Positions 1 to 7,784 of a stretch of 14,188 nt of DNA are shown piece after piece. Source of the stretch: CAYYAQ01 sp964469555 (GTDB lineage: Bacteria; Planctomycetota; UBA1135; UBA2386). The translations under genes and the position numbers were made by a program. The notes under the pieces were generated by a model. It saw nothing but the letters and a program-made list of their open reading frames with translations. It had not been told where the DNA came from and made no database searches. Location of the stretch: positions 1-14,188 of the forward strand of contig CAYYAQ010000133.1 in assembly GCA_964469555.1 (NCBI GenBank). Reading direction: 5' to 3'. Within the stretch, counting starts at the first letter, position 1; every line of letters starts with the position of its first letter.

Positions 1-1203
1 GGTGACCTCAAGAAGATGTCTGAGGAGGCGCGGAAGAAGGCCGACGGCATCACGATGAAGTGGACTTTCGCCGTGATGCTGAACGAGAAGGACCGCAAAC
101 TCGCGATCAGCTTCATCAGCGGCCTCGCGATGAAGAACTACGTCGACATTGGATTCAAAGCCGAGGGCGACGATCCCGAAGCGAAGCTGAAGAAGATGCT
201 CCAGAGCGAGGAGATCTTCGCGTACTTCGTAATCCACGACCCGCTGAAGTCCGACGAGACGAGCAAGTACGTCTCGAACAACCTCACGGACACCAACCTG
301 CGCAGGCACTTCTCCGGGCACGCGACCCAGGTGCTTCGCGACGCGCACGTCCAACGCTTGCGCAAGGAGAAGGACCTCTCGAAGAAAGACGTCGCCGATA
401 TCAACGCGTCGTTTGATTTCGATAAGAAACAGATCGACGAGTCGGGCACTGAGGAAAACGTCGAGATGAAGGACACGACCCGCAGCTTCGCGCCGCTCGT
501 CTTCGTCTATGTGCTTTGGATCGCGATCGTCGTCATGGCGCAGATGCTGCTGACGAACACTGTCGAGGAGAAGTCCAACCGCATCATCGAGGTGCTGCTG
601 TCCTCGGTCTCACCCGTGCAGCTGATGCACGGGAAGATCTACGGCCTCGCACTGACCGGAGTGATCATCATCGGCTCCTGGGCTGCGTTCCTGATCGCCG
701 GCGTAAAGCTCGCCCCCGCTCTGCTGCCGGCTCAGGGCGTCACGATGATGGCGAAGTTTGGTCTCAACGAGATCGTGCAGGACCCGGTATTCCTCGCTTC
801 ATTCATCGGCTATTTCATCACCGGCTACCTGTTCTACGCCGCCATCCTCGTCGCCATCGGTTCGGTGTGCGACAGCCTGAAGGAGGCGCAGAACCTGTTC
901 CAACCCGTCATGTTCGCGCTGTTCGTCCCGCTCGCGACGATGTTCCCGATCACGCGCGATCCGAACGGAACCCTGGCGCAGATCATCACGTACATCCCTC
1001 TCTACACGCCCTTCGCGATGATGAATCGCGCGAGCGGCCCACCGCCGATGTGGGAGTACATCCTCAGCAGCGCCATCATCCTGGCCTCCATCTGGCTCGC
1101 GTTCCGCGGCGCCGCCAAGGTGTTCCGCGTCGGCATCCTGATGACCGGCAAGCCGCCGAAGATCACCGAGATTATCAAGTGGTTGCGGGCGCCGGTAAAG
1201 TAG
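1..1203 (+). CDS. ABC-2 type (NatB-like) transporter permease, 5' end outside window
   Basis: This is the membrane subunit of an ABC exporter of the ABC-2/NatB class, which moves substrate across the inner membrane using a separate ATPase (probably encoded upstream, outside the window). The frame is open to base 1, so the ATG at 16 is almost certainly internal, and the usual N-terminal membrane helix is missing. Counting from that ATG, residues 1-155 are a charged periplasmic domain. Hydrophobic helices follow at about 158-179, 207-230, 262-285, 296-312 and 348-364. The family hallmark is the segment at about 183-209, with EEKSNRIIEVLLSSVSP followed by LMHGKIYG. This motif and the helix layout make the family call firm. 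The substrate cannot be read: Na+, drug and lipid exporters all share this fold. It ends with TAG at 1201-1203 and is convergent with guaA. Confidence 0.88.
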   Translation, partial: GDLKKMSEEARKKADGITMKWTFAVMLNEKDRKLAISFISGLAMKNYVDIGFKAEGDDPEAKLKKMLQSEEIFAYFVIHDPLKSDETSKYVSNNLTDTNLRRHFSGHATQVLRDAHVQRLRKEKDLSKKDVADINASFDFDKKQIDESGTEENVEMKDTTRSFAPLVFVYVLWIAIVVMAQMLLTNTVEEKSNRIIEVLLSSVSPVQLMHGKIYGLALTGVIIIGSWAAFLIAGVKLAPALLPAQGVTMMAKFGLNEIVQDPVFLASFIGYFITGYLFYAAILVAIGSVCDSLKEAQNLFQPVMFALFVPLATMFPITRDPNGTLAQIITYIPLYTPFAMMNRASGPPPMWEYILSSAIILASIWLAFRGAAKVFRVGILMTGKPPKITEIIKWLRAPVK

Positions 1204-1538
1204 TCCAGGCAAGAGTGGAACACCAAACAGCGCGCCCACGGTCAGAAGTGGGATTCGCTCGAACACGGTCCTAGTGTCCCTATCCCTCGCCGCGTGCTCC
1301 GCGACCAGATCTCCCGCCTAGGCCTCTCGTGTCACACCGAAATCCAAAAACGCGTCCTCGGCCTCAACACGCGCCAGCTGAACCATCGTTTCAGGTACAC
1401 GAACCGGCGCCTGATCGCGAACCAACTCGAAACGCTCAACCAGTTCGGAGCGTTCGGCCCCAAGGGTATCGGCAAGGCCGCCGCTACCGCTTGACGGACG
1501 TCCACGGCGAAGTCATCCACCCCCTCCTCGCCTGACCC
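1204..1538. other. intergenic stretch, possible decayed coding remnant
   Basis: This is a 335-bp gap between two convergent genes. A GTG-started frame on the + strand (1294-1494, 66 codons) has strongly G/C-biased third positions, like the real genes here, and is rich in Arg, Asn and Gln. A second + frame ending at 1535 finishes with RYRLTDVHGEVIHPLLA, which resembles the wing of a winged-helix domain. Joining the two through a frameshift near 1480 would give a helix-rich piece followed by that wing, so this could be the decayed end of a DNA-binding protein or transposase. I recognise no homologue, see no clear ribosome binding site, and see no convincing intrinsic terminator for either flanking gene. 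Confidence 0.25.
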
Positions 1539-3095
1539 CTACTCCCACTCGATCGTGGCGGGGGGCTTGCTGGAGATATCGAGGGTGACGCGATTGAGGC
1601 CCTTGACCTCGTTGATGATGCGGTTGCTGATCTTGCGCAGGACTTCGACGGGGAGCATCTCCCAGTCGGCGGTCATCGCGTCCTGGCTCGACACGACGCG
1701 GATCGCGCAGGCGTTCTCGTAGGTGCGCGCGTCACCCATGACTCCGACGGACTTCACGGGCAGCAAGACGGCGAAGTACTGCCACAGATCCTTGTGCAGA
1801 TCCCTGGCTTCGATCTCTTCGCGGACGATGGCGTCGGCTTGCCGAAGCGCGCGGAGCTTCTCTTTCGTGATCTCGCCGAGACAACGAACTGCGAGACCGG
1901 GTCCGGGGAAGGGCTGTCGGTCGACGAGCGAAGACGGCAATCCGAGCTGACGCCCGACGACGCGTACCTCGTCCTTGAACAGGTCGCGAAGCGGCTCGAC
2001 GAGTTCCATGTTGAGGTCTTTCGGCAAGCCGCCGACGTTGTGGTGGCTCTTGATCGTCGCGGTCGCGCCGCCGTGCGCCGCGACGGACTCGATGACGTCC
2101 GGGTAGAGCGTGCCCTGACCGAGGAACTTGGCGTTGCGCATCTTGGCCGCTCGCTCCTTGAACACGTCTACGAATACCTTGCCGATGATCTTGCGCTTCT
2201 GCTCCGGATCCGACACGCCCGCGAGCTGCGTGAGGAAAGCCTCGCTCGCGTCCACGACATCGACGTCCATGTGATACTCGTCGCGAAAGAGCGCTTCGAC
2301 TCCGTCCCGTTCGCCCTGCCGCAGCAGGCCATTGTCGACGAACACGCAGTGCAACCGATCGCCGATCGCCTTGTGGACCATCACGGCCGCCACCGAGGAA
2401 TCCACTCCCCCGGAGAGTCCGAGAACGACCTCCCCGTCAGGCCCGACCTGCTTGGCGATCTGCTGGATCTTCTCCTCTGCGATATTGCCAGGCTTCCAAC
2501 TGTCGGAACACCCGGCGACGCCCAGGATGAAGTTGTGCAACATCGCGATGCCGTGATCCGTGTGCCCGACTTCGGGATGGAACTGCAGACCGTAGAACCC
2601 GCGCTTGGGATCGGCGGCAGCTGCCACCGGACACGGCTCGCTACTCGCCAGCACTTCGAATCCCTCCGGTAGCCGCGACACCTTGTCGCCGTGGGACATC
2701 CACACCGTCGACATCGGTTCGACGCCTTCGAAGATCGGCACGTCGGAACCGATCGTCATCTCGGTGCGACCGTACTCCCCACCTGTGCCGTCCGCGGGCA
2801 GCACTTCGCCGCCGAGAGCCTGCGTCATCCACTGCAGGCCGTAGCAGATTCCGAGCACCGGTACGCCGCGGTCGAGGATCTCCGCTGGCAGCTCCGGCGC
2901 GTCATGCTCGTAGACCGAGCGTGGTCCGCCGGACAGGATGATCGCGCCCGGCAACATGTTGTCGAACGTGAACAGGGCTCGCTGCGGCACCGTGATTCGC
3001 GAGTAGACGCCCATCTCCCGGACGCGCCGCGCAATCAACTGGCAGTACTGAGCACCGAAGTCGACGATGAGGACGCCGCCCGCTCCCGCGCTCAA
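1539..3095 (-). CDS. guaA: GMP synthase (glutamine-hydrolysing)
   Basis: This cytosolic enzyme converts XMP, ATP and glutamine to GMP, the last step of guanylate synthesis. From the TTG start it has 518 residues, close to the family norm of about 515-525. Residues 8-195 are a class I glutamine amidotransferase with nucleophile Cys84 in GICYGLQ and the His173/Glu175 pair in QFHPEV. Residues 205-395 are the ATP-pyrophosphatase domain with P-loop SGGVDSS at 228-234. The C-terminal dimerisation domain ends in the hallmark DISSKPPATIEWE. The open frame extends 51 codons upstream, but that stretch lies inside guaB and does not look like GuaA. TTG at 3093-3095 starts directly before the conserved VLIVDFGAQ, shares TTGA with the guaB stop, and has GGAG 7 nt upstream. 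It is therefore the second gene of a guaB-guaA operon, probably translationally coupled. Confidence 0.97.
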   Translation of the reverse strand: MSAGAGGVLIVDFGAQYCQLIARRVREMGVYSRITVPQRALFTFDNMLPGAIILSGGPRSVYEHDAPELPAEILDRGVPVLGICYGLQWMTQALGGEVLPADGTGGEYGRTEMTIGSDVPIFEGVEPMSTVWMSHGDKVSRLPEGFEVLASSEPCPVAAAADPKRGFYGLQFHPEVGHTDHGIAMLHNFILGVAGCSDSWKPGNIAEEKIQQIAKQVGPDGEVVLGLSGGVDSSVAAVMVHKAIGDRLHCVFVDNGLLRQGERDGVEALFRDEYHMDVDVVDASEAFLTQLAGVSDPEQKRKIIGKVFVDVFKERAAKMRNAKFLGQGTLYPDVIESVAAHGGATATIKSHHNVGGLPKDLNMELVEPLRDLFKDEVRVVGRQLGLPSSLVDRQPFPGPGLAVRCLGEITKEKLRALRQADAIVREEIEARDLHKDLWQYFAVLLPVKSVGVMGDARTYENACAIRVVSSQDAMTADWEMLPVEVLRKISNRIINEVKGLNRVTLDISSKPPATIEWE

Positions 3096-4555
3096 TTCGT
3101 TTCTCCGCTGTAGTTGGGGGCTTCCTTGGTGATCTGGATGTCGTGCGGGTGTGACTCGCGGAGGCCGGCGGTCGTGATCCGCGTGAACAACGCCTTCTCG
3201 CGCAGCTCGGCCAGATTCCGGGATCCGCAGTAGCCCATCCCGGAGCAAATCCCACCGACGACCTGGTAGACGTAGTCGGCGAGTCGCCCCTTCGTCGGAA
3301 CCATGCCCTCGACGCCTTCGGGAACGAACTTGCCGCGGTCTTTGATCTCCCCCTGGGCGTAGCGGTCGGCACTGCCGCTCTCCATCGCGCCGATCGAACC
3401 CATGCCGCGCACCGCCTTGAACGTGCGCCCGCGGTAGAGGATGACCTCGCCTGGTGACTCCTCGAGGCCGGCGAACAGGCTCCCAAGCATCACGCAGTCG
3501 GCGCCGACCGCGAGGGCCTTGGCGATATCGCCGGAGTTCTTGATGCCACCGTCAGCGATGATCGGGACGCCGGCGGAACGCGCGACCTTGGCGCAGTTCA
3601 TGACGGCGGTGAACTGCGGGACACCAACACCCGTCACGACCCGCGTCGTGCAGATGCTGCCCGGGCCGATGCCGACTTTGATGCCGTCGGCGCCGGCTTC
3701 GATGAGGTCGTGGGTGCCCTCGGCCGTGGCGACGTTGCCCGCGACGATCGAGATGTCGGGGAACGCGTCCTTCGCCGCGAGCACGGATTGGATCACGTTC
3801 TCGGAATGGCCATGTGCGGTATCGATGACGATGACGTCACAACCCGCGCCGACGAGGCCGTTGACCCGCTCGAGGTCGTGGACGCCGACGGCCGCTCCGA
3901 CGAGGAGGCGACCGCGCATATCCTTCGCCGCGAGCGGGTATTCCTCGGTCATGTTGATGTCCTTGATCGTGATCAACCCGGCGAGGCGGCGATCGGGGTG
4001 CATCAGGATGAGCTTCTCGACCTTGTTGCGCTGCAGACTTTCGCGCGCCTGTTCGAGGTCGGTGTCAGGGGAGGCCGTGACCAGGTTCCCGATCGTCATG
4101 ACGTCGCGAACCAATGTCTCTCGACTCTCGACGAATCGGAGGTCCCGGCTGGTGAGGATGCCCTGGACGAACATCTTGTCGTCAACGACGGGCAAGCCGC
4201 TGATGCGGTGATCGCGCATCAAGTCCTTGGCGTCGCCGACCGTCGCGTCGGGGCACAGGGTTACGGGATCGAGGATCACGCCGTTCGCGCTGCGCTTGAC
4301 CTTGTCGACTTCGCCGACTTGTGCCGTCGGCGTCTGGTTCTTGTGGATGACGCCGATCCCCCCTTGCAGGGCGAGCGCGATGGCGAGGCGCGCTTCGGTC
4401 ACCGTGTCCATCGCGGCGGACGCCAGCGGGATCTGCAACTCGACGTCGCGACAGAACCGCGTCTTCGTGGACACGTCGCGTGGCAGACTCGAGGCCTTGC
4501 GTGGAACCAGCAAGACGTCGTCGTAGGTGAGGCCGGGGCCTTCGATCCGCTCCAA
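3092..4555 (-). CDS. guaB: IMP dehydrogenase
   Basis: This enzyme oxidises IMP to XMP with NAD+, the committed step toward GMP, and supplies the substrate of the next gene, guaA. From TTG at 4553-4555 it has 487 residues, the usual bacterial length. The N-terminus ERIEGPGLTYDDVLLVP is typical. Two CBS domains occupy about 95-205, inserted in the TIM barrel. The catalytic loop GIGPGSICTTR carries nucleophile Cys302, and the general-base pair is Arg398-Tyr399 in ADRYAQ. The flap reads EGVEGMVPTKG (about 413-423), where many bacterial enzymes have EGVEGRVPYKG, so Met418 and Thr421 are unusual. The frame is open 40 codons further upstream, but AGGAG 7 nt before this TTG and the family N-terminus fix the start. 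The coding sequence overlaps guaA by 4 nt. Confidence 0.97.
   Translation of the reverse strand: MERIEGPGLTYDDVLLVPRKASSLPRDVSTKTRFCRDVELQIPLASAAMDTVTEARLAIALALQGGIGVIHKNQTPTAQVGEVDKVKRSANGVILDPVTLCPDATVGDAKDLMRDHRISGLPVVDDKMFVQGILTSRDLRFVESRETLVRDVMTIGNLVTASPDTDLEQARESLQRNKVEKLILMHPDRRLAGLITIKDINMTEEYPLAAKDMRGRLLVGAAVGVHDLERVNGLVGAGCDVIVIDTAHGHSENVIQSVLAAKDAFPDISIVAGNVATAEGTHDLIEAGADGIKVGIGPGSICTTRVVTGVGVPQFTAVMNCAKVARSAGVPIIADGGIKNSGDIAKALAVGADCVMLGSLFAGLEESPGEVILYRGRTFKAVRGMGSIGAMESGSADRYAQGEIKDRGKFVPEGVEGMVPTKGRLADYVYQVVGGICSGMGYCGSRNLAELREKALFTRITTAGLRESHPHDIQITKEAPNYSGETN
3093..3106 (-). promoter_or_regulatory. guaA ribosome binding site and TTG start overlapping the guaB stop
   Basis: On the minus strand GGAG (3103-3106) is followed by a 7-nt spacer and TTG (3093-3095), which shares TTGA with the guaB stop codon. 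This decides the GuaA start and suggests that ribosomes finishing guaB re-initiate on guaA. Confidence 0.7.
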
Positions 4556-4567
4556 GGGCTTTCTCCT
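4553..4567 (-). promoter_or_regulatory. guaB ribosome binding site and TTG start
   Basis: AGGAG (4563-4567, minus strand) sits 7 nt before TTG at 4553-4555. It selects this TTG over the longer open frame, and the resulting N-terminus matches the conserved start of IMP dehydrogenases. Confidence 0.7.
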
Positions 4568-4600
4568 CAGCTGGTAAAGATCCGTGGTGAAAGCACGGGA

Positions 4601-4628
4601 TTTATACCAGCAGCGGTATCCCAGTAAA
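4601..4628 (-). promoter_or_regulatory. candidate sigma70-type promoter of guaBA
   Basis: On the minus strand TTTACT (4623-4628) and TATAAA (4601-4606) are separated by 16 bp. They match the -35 and -10 consensus at 4/6 and 5/6 positions. Transcription would start near 4594, leaving a leader of about 40 nt before guaB. This is based on motif matching only. Confidence 0.42.
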
Positions 4629-4633
4629 GCGAA

Positions 4634-4662
4634 ACCCCCAAACCGTGGGAAAACCCGGGGGT
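4634..4662 (-). terminator. candidate terminator hairpin after pgi
   Basis: An inverted repeat pairs ACCCCC (4634-4639) with GGGGGT (4657-4662). A nested GGG-AAAA-CCC hairpin (4647-4656) stacks against it, leaving a 7-nt bulge. It lies about 22 nt beyond the pgi stop. Read in the pgi direction it is followed by TTTCGCTTT, only a partial U tract. It probably separates pgi from the guaBA promoter just downstream. Confidence 0.4.
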
Positions 4663-4683
4663 CCCGCGCCTCCAAGCAACCGG

Positions 4684-6249
4684 CTAGACACGGCGGAAGG
4701 TAGTGCTCAGTGGATCGTTCAGAGCGCGACCGTGGATGTCGTCGCGGTTGGCGGCGAGGTGGCAGAGCACCGGCCAGACGTCAGCGGGATCGGCGCCAAG
4801 CGACGCGGCGATCTCGACAGCGGTCGCGGGATCGGTCGTCAGGCTTGCGATGATCCTGGGCTGCAAGGCCAGCACCACGCCCGCCGCCGCCTTGCCGGCT
4901 TGGACACCAGGCTGGTGGTAGGCGTTGATGTTGATCATCTCGGCGTAGAGGCCGACGGCCCTTTCGAACAACGCAATCAGCGCGGCGAACGAACGCTCAT
5001 CGAGACTCTGGAGCGTCACGGTCGCGGACGTGCGACTGCTCTCGTGCAGGGCGCCGCGGGTGCCCAGTAGGAACCCATCGAGATAATCGCCGGACGTGAC
5101 ACCCGGCTCGACGAACACTGCTTCACCAGTCCGATCCTTCAGGACGCGGACGAACACGGTGAAGAAGTTCGCCAACCCATCGCGCAGCTGCTGCACGAAC
5201 GCGTGCTGATCCGTCGAACCCTTGTTGCCGTACACGGCGAGGCCCTGGTGCACGACGGCGCCCTGCCGATCCTCGCGCTTGCCGAGAGATTCCATCACGA
5301 GTTGCTGCAGGTATCGGGAGAGCAAGAGCAATCGATCCTTGTAGGGCAGGACGACCATGTCCTTCGCACCGACACCTCCCCCCTCGACGTGCCAGTAGGC
5401 CGCGAGCAACGCCGCCGGATTCTGACGAATGCTGGACTCCCGCGTCTGCCGGTCCATCGCCGCCGCTCCGGCGAGGAGCGCCCGCGCGTCGACGCCCTGC
5501 AGCGCCGCCGGCAACAGGCCAACCGCGGAGAACATGCTGGTCCGCCCACCGACCCAGTCCCACATCGGAAACGTCGCGAGCCAACCCTCGTCTTCTGCAC
5601 GGTTCGCCAACGCACTCCCCTCGCCCGTGATGGCGACCGCGTGCTTCGCGAAGTCGAGGCCCTGGACCGTGCACGCGTGCTGGACTTCGATCGTGGCGTT
5701 TCGCGTCTCGGGAGTACCCCCGGACTTGCTGATGACGAGCACCATCACATCCCGAAGATCACCGAGACTGGCGAGCGTCCGGTCGATCCCGTCGGGGTCG
5801 GTGTTGTCGAGGACATGCACGGTCATCGCGCAGTCTGAGCCAGCGAAAACGTCACCGACGAGCATCGGCCCGAGGGCGGAACCTCCGATCCCACAAACCA
5901 CGACTCTCTTGAACGGGTCACCACCAGGCGAGCGGATCTCCCCTGCGTGCACGCGACGCGCGAACACCTCCACCGACTCGTACGCGGCGACGATCGCGTC
6001 CTGAATCGCCACACCCGGAGCCAGCCCCGGGGCACGCAACCAGTAGTGCCCGACCATCCGATTCTCGTCCGCGTTGGCGATCGCCCCGTCCTCGAGTTGT
6101 TGCATGGCGTCGAGTGCACTCTCGATCGCCGGACCAAGATCCGCCAGATGCTGATCCGTCAGGCCGGAGTGGCTCAGGTCGAGCTCAACCGGCGGATCCT
6201 CCAACTGGCAGCGCCAATCGAGGTACGTCTGGAATCGGGGGCTGGTCAT
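4684..6249 (-). CDS. pgi: glucose-6-phosphate isomerase
   Basis: This cytosolic enzyme interconverts glucose 6-phosphate and fructose 6-phosphate in glycolysis and gluconeogenesis. The protein has 521 residues from ATG at 6247-6249. Visible motifs are the sugar-phosphate (SIS) segment GIGGSALGP at 120-128, DNTDPDG at 148-154, SKSGGTPETRN at 174-184, and the signature region VGGRTSMFSAVGLLPAAL at 233-250. Likely active-site residues are Glu320 in MESLGK, His349 in STDQHAF and Lys453 in QAGKAAAG. The VGGRTS form, instead of the more familiar GGRYS, is the cyanobacterial-like branch as I recall it. The frame runs 30 codons further upstream, but MTSPRFQTYLDWR gives the natural N-terminus, and the extension would cover the divergent promoter region. 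The ribosome binding site is weak (ACGGGG). It is divergent from the symporter gene. Confidence 0.96.
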   Translation of the reverse strand: MTSPRFQTYLDWRCQLEDPPVELDLSHSGLTDQHLADLGPAIESALDAMQQLEDGAIANADENRMVGHYWLRAPGLAPGVAIQDAIVAAYESVEVFARRVHAGEIRSPGGDPFKRVVVCGIGGSALGPMLVGDVFAGSDCAMTVHVLDNTDPDGIDRTLASLGDLRDVMVLVISKSGGTPETRNATIEVQHACTVQGLDFAKHAVAITGEGSALANRAEDEGWLATFPMWDWVGGRTSMFSAVGLLPAALQGVDARALLAGAAAMDRQTRESSIRQNPAALLAAYWHVEGGGVGAKDMVVLPYKDRLLLLSRYLQQLVMESLGKREDRQGAVVHQGLAVYGNKGSTDQHAFVQQLRDGLANFFTVFVRVLKDRTGEAVFVEPGVTSGDYLDGFLLGTRGALHESSRTSATVTLQSLDERSFAALIALFERAVGLYAEMININAYHQPGVQAGKAAAGVVLALQPRIIASLTTDPATAVEIAASLGADPADVWPVLCHLAANRDDIHGRALNDPLSTTFRRV

Positions 6250-6329
6250 GGCCCCGTATTTTAGTCGTGAGCTCACCCATTCCCCAAAGCACATCCCCCA
6301 ACGAACCGTCGAACTCATAACCTGCGGGC
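6250..6329. promoter_or_regulatory. divergent promoter region between pgi and the symporter gene
   Basis: This 80-bp gap must hold the start signals of both divergent genes. A TAAAAT box on the minus strand (6258-6263) resembles a -10 element for pgi but lies only 8 nt from its ATG, implying a nearly leaderless message, and no good -35 accompanies it. CATAAC just before the symporter ATG is a weaker candidate. I see no operator palindrome. Confidence 0.3.
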
Positions 6330-7784
6330 ATGACGACAATCCTCGTCACGCTCATCGTCTACAAGGTCGTGCTACTCGGGATCGGGCTGTTCGCACAAGG
6401 CCGCACGAAGAGCAAGGAAGACCTCTACCTCGGCGGTCGCAGCCTGGGCCCGCTCGTCGCGGCGATCAGTTCAGCCGCGAGTTCGTCCTCAGTGTGGACG
6501 CTGCTCGGCGTCAGCGGCATGGCGTTCGCCTCGGGCCTGTCCGCGCTCTGGTTGTTTCCCGCCTGCGTCGGTGGGTTCGCGCTCAATTGGTTCGTCCTCG
6601 CGCCAAGACTGCGACGACACAGCGCCGAGCAGCAGTCGTTGACCTTGACGGACGTGCTGGCCGGACCGAAGGACAAACCCGGTCGGCGGCGGGTCGTCGT
6701 GCTCGCGTCGGTGATCACACTCTTCTGCCTGATGACCTACGTCGCCACGCAACTCAACGGCGCCGGGAAGAGCTTCCACATTACTTTTACGGAGATGAGT
6801 CCGACGTCGGCCATCCTCATCGGCGGGGCGATCATCGTCGTGTACACGATGTTGGGTGGGTTCTGGGCGGTCAGCCTGACCGACACGCTGCAGGGGATCA
6901 TCATGGCGGCGACGTCGCTCGTGCTGCCGATCGCGGCGCTGATCCAGGTCGGAGGCTTCACGGACTTGTTCGAGAAGCTCAGCGCAGTCGAGGACGCCGG
7001 CTATTTCAGTCTGATCGGGGACCATGCGATGATCGCCGGCATCGGTTTCGTTATCGGGCTATCCGGGATCACGCTGGGCTACCCCGGCCAACCGCACGTG
7101 GTCAACCGATTCATGGCCCTCGCCGACGACAAGGCCGTGCGCACGGCCCGTCGCTACGCGATGGCGTGGGCCCTCATCGTCTACACGGGGATGATCATCG
7201 TCGGTCTCTGCGCCCGCGCCGAGCTGTTCGTGGACATCCCGGACGGATTCGACAAGGAACAGGCGTTCTTCACGCTGGCGAAGCAGCTGTTCCCGGACAT
7301 GATCTACGGGATCATGCTCGCGGCGGTGCTGTCGGCGATCATGTCGACTGCGGACAGCCAACTTCTGGTCTGCGCTTCGACCGTCAGCCATGACCTCGGA
7401 TACTCCCACGCAAACGAATCGAAGCAACTCACCCGCGACCGGCTGATCATCCTCGTGCTCACCGCGGGCGCGGTCCTCGCTGCGATCTACGGAGACAAGG
7501 GGATATTCGACAAGGTCCTGTTCGCATGGGCAGGCGCCGGCGCGGCATTCGGCCCTCTTCTCCTCTGGATCTTGTGGCGCGGCCCCGTGAGCAGCGGCGT
7601 GGCGTTCGCGACGATGGCCGCAGGATTCGGCACGTGCGTCGTCGCCTACACGGGCAACAAGGTGCTCGGCTGGTGGAATGCCCACGGATTCGAGCACCGA
7701 TTCCTGCCGTTCGCGGTCGCAACGCTCGTCATCGTCATCTGCGCGTCTCGCAAAGACAGGGAAGACGGCTCTACTTCTGGATGA
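6330..7784 (+). CDS. sodium:solute symporter, PutP-like
   Basis: This is an inner-membrane secondary transporter of the SSS family, coupling Na+ entry to uptake of a small solute. In its closest well-known relatives the solute is proline. The 484 residues form about 12-13 helices. The N-terminal LYLGGRSLGPLVAAIS (33-47) and GYPGQPHVVNRFMA (250-263) follow PutP closely. AIMSTADSQLL (336-346) places Ser339 and Thr340 where PutP has its Na2-site Ser340/Thr341. One difference matters: Ser52 stands where E. coli PutP has Asp55, needed for Na+ binding, so ion coupling or substrate may differ. Substrate is therefore inferred only as an amino acid or similar solute. ATG at 6330 has only a weak purine-rich site before it. 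The gene's end overlaps the hemoglobin gene by 14 bp, tail to tail. Confidence 0.9.
   Translation: MTTILVTLIVYKVVLLGIGLFAQGRTKSKEDLYLGGRSLGPLVAAISSAASSSSVWTLLGVSGMAFASGLSALWLFPACVGGFALNWFVLAPRLRRHSAEQQSLTLTDVLAGPKDKPGRRRVVVLASVITLFCLMTYVATQLNGAGKSFHITFTEMSPTSAILIGGAIIVVYTMLGGFWAVSLTDTLQGIIMAATSLVLPIAALIQVGGFTDLFEKLSAVEDAGYFSLIGDHAMIAGIGFVIGLSGITLGYPGQPHVVNRFMALADDKAVRTARRYAMAWALIVYTGMIIVGLCARAELFVDIPDGFDKEQAFFTLAKQLFPDMIYGIMLAAVLSAIMSTADSQLLVCASTVSHDLGYSHANESKQLTRDRLIILVLTAGAVLAAIYGDKGIFDKVLFAWAGAGAAFGPLLLWILWRGPVSSGVAFATMAAGFGTCVVAYTGNKVLGWWNAHGFEHRFLPFAVATLVIVICASRKDREDGSTSG

Noticed and set aside
1198..1211. 13-nt direct repeat (AGTAGTCCAGGCA) also found near 12652-12664
   Set aside because: One or two such matches are expected by chance in 14 kb, and one copy is inside a coding sequence. 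No flanking similarity suggests an att site or insertion element.
3096..3248. N-terminal extension of GuaA by 51 codons
   Set aside because: It lies inside guaB, is not GuaA-like, and the TTG at 3095 has a good ribosome binding site.
3710..4627. 305-codon + strand frame opposite guaB
   Set aside because: Antisense shadow of a strongly conserved gene; it has no domain and runs into the guaB leader and promoter.
6248..7393. 381-codon + strand frame overlapping the symporter gene in another frame
   Set aside because: Arg/Asp/His-rich out-of-frame product. The overlapping symporter frame has clear helices and family motifs.
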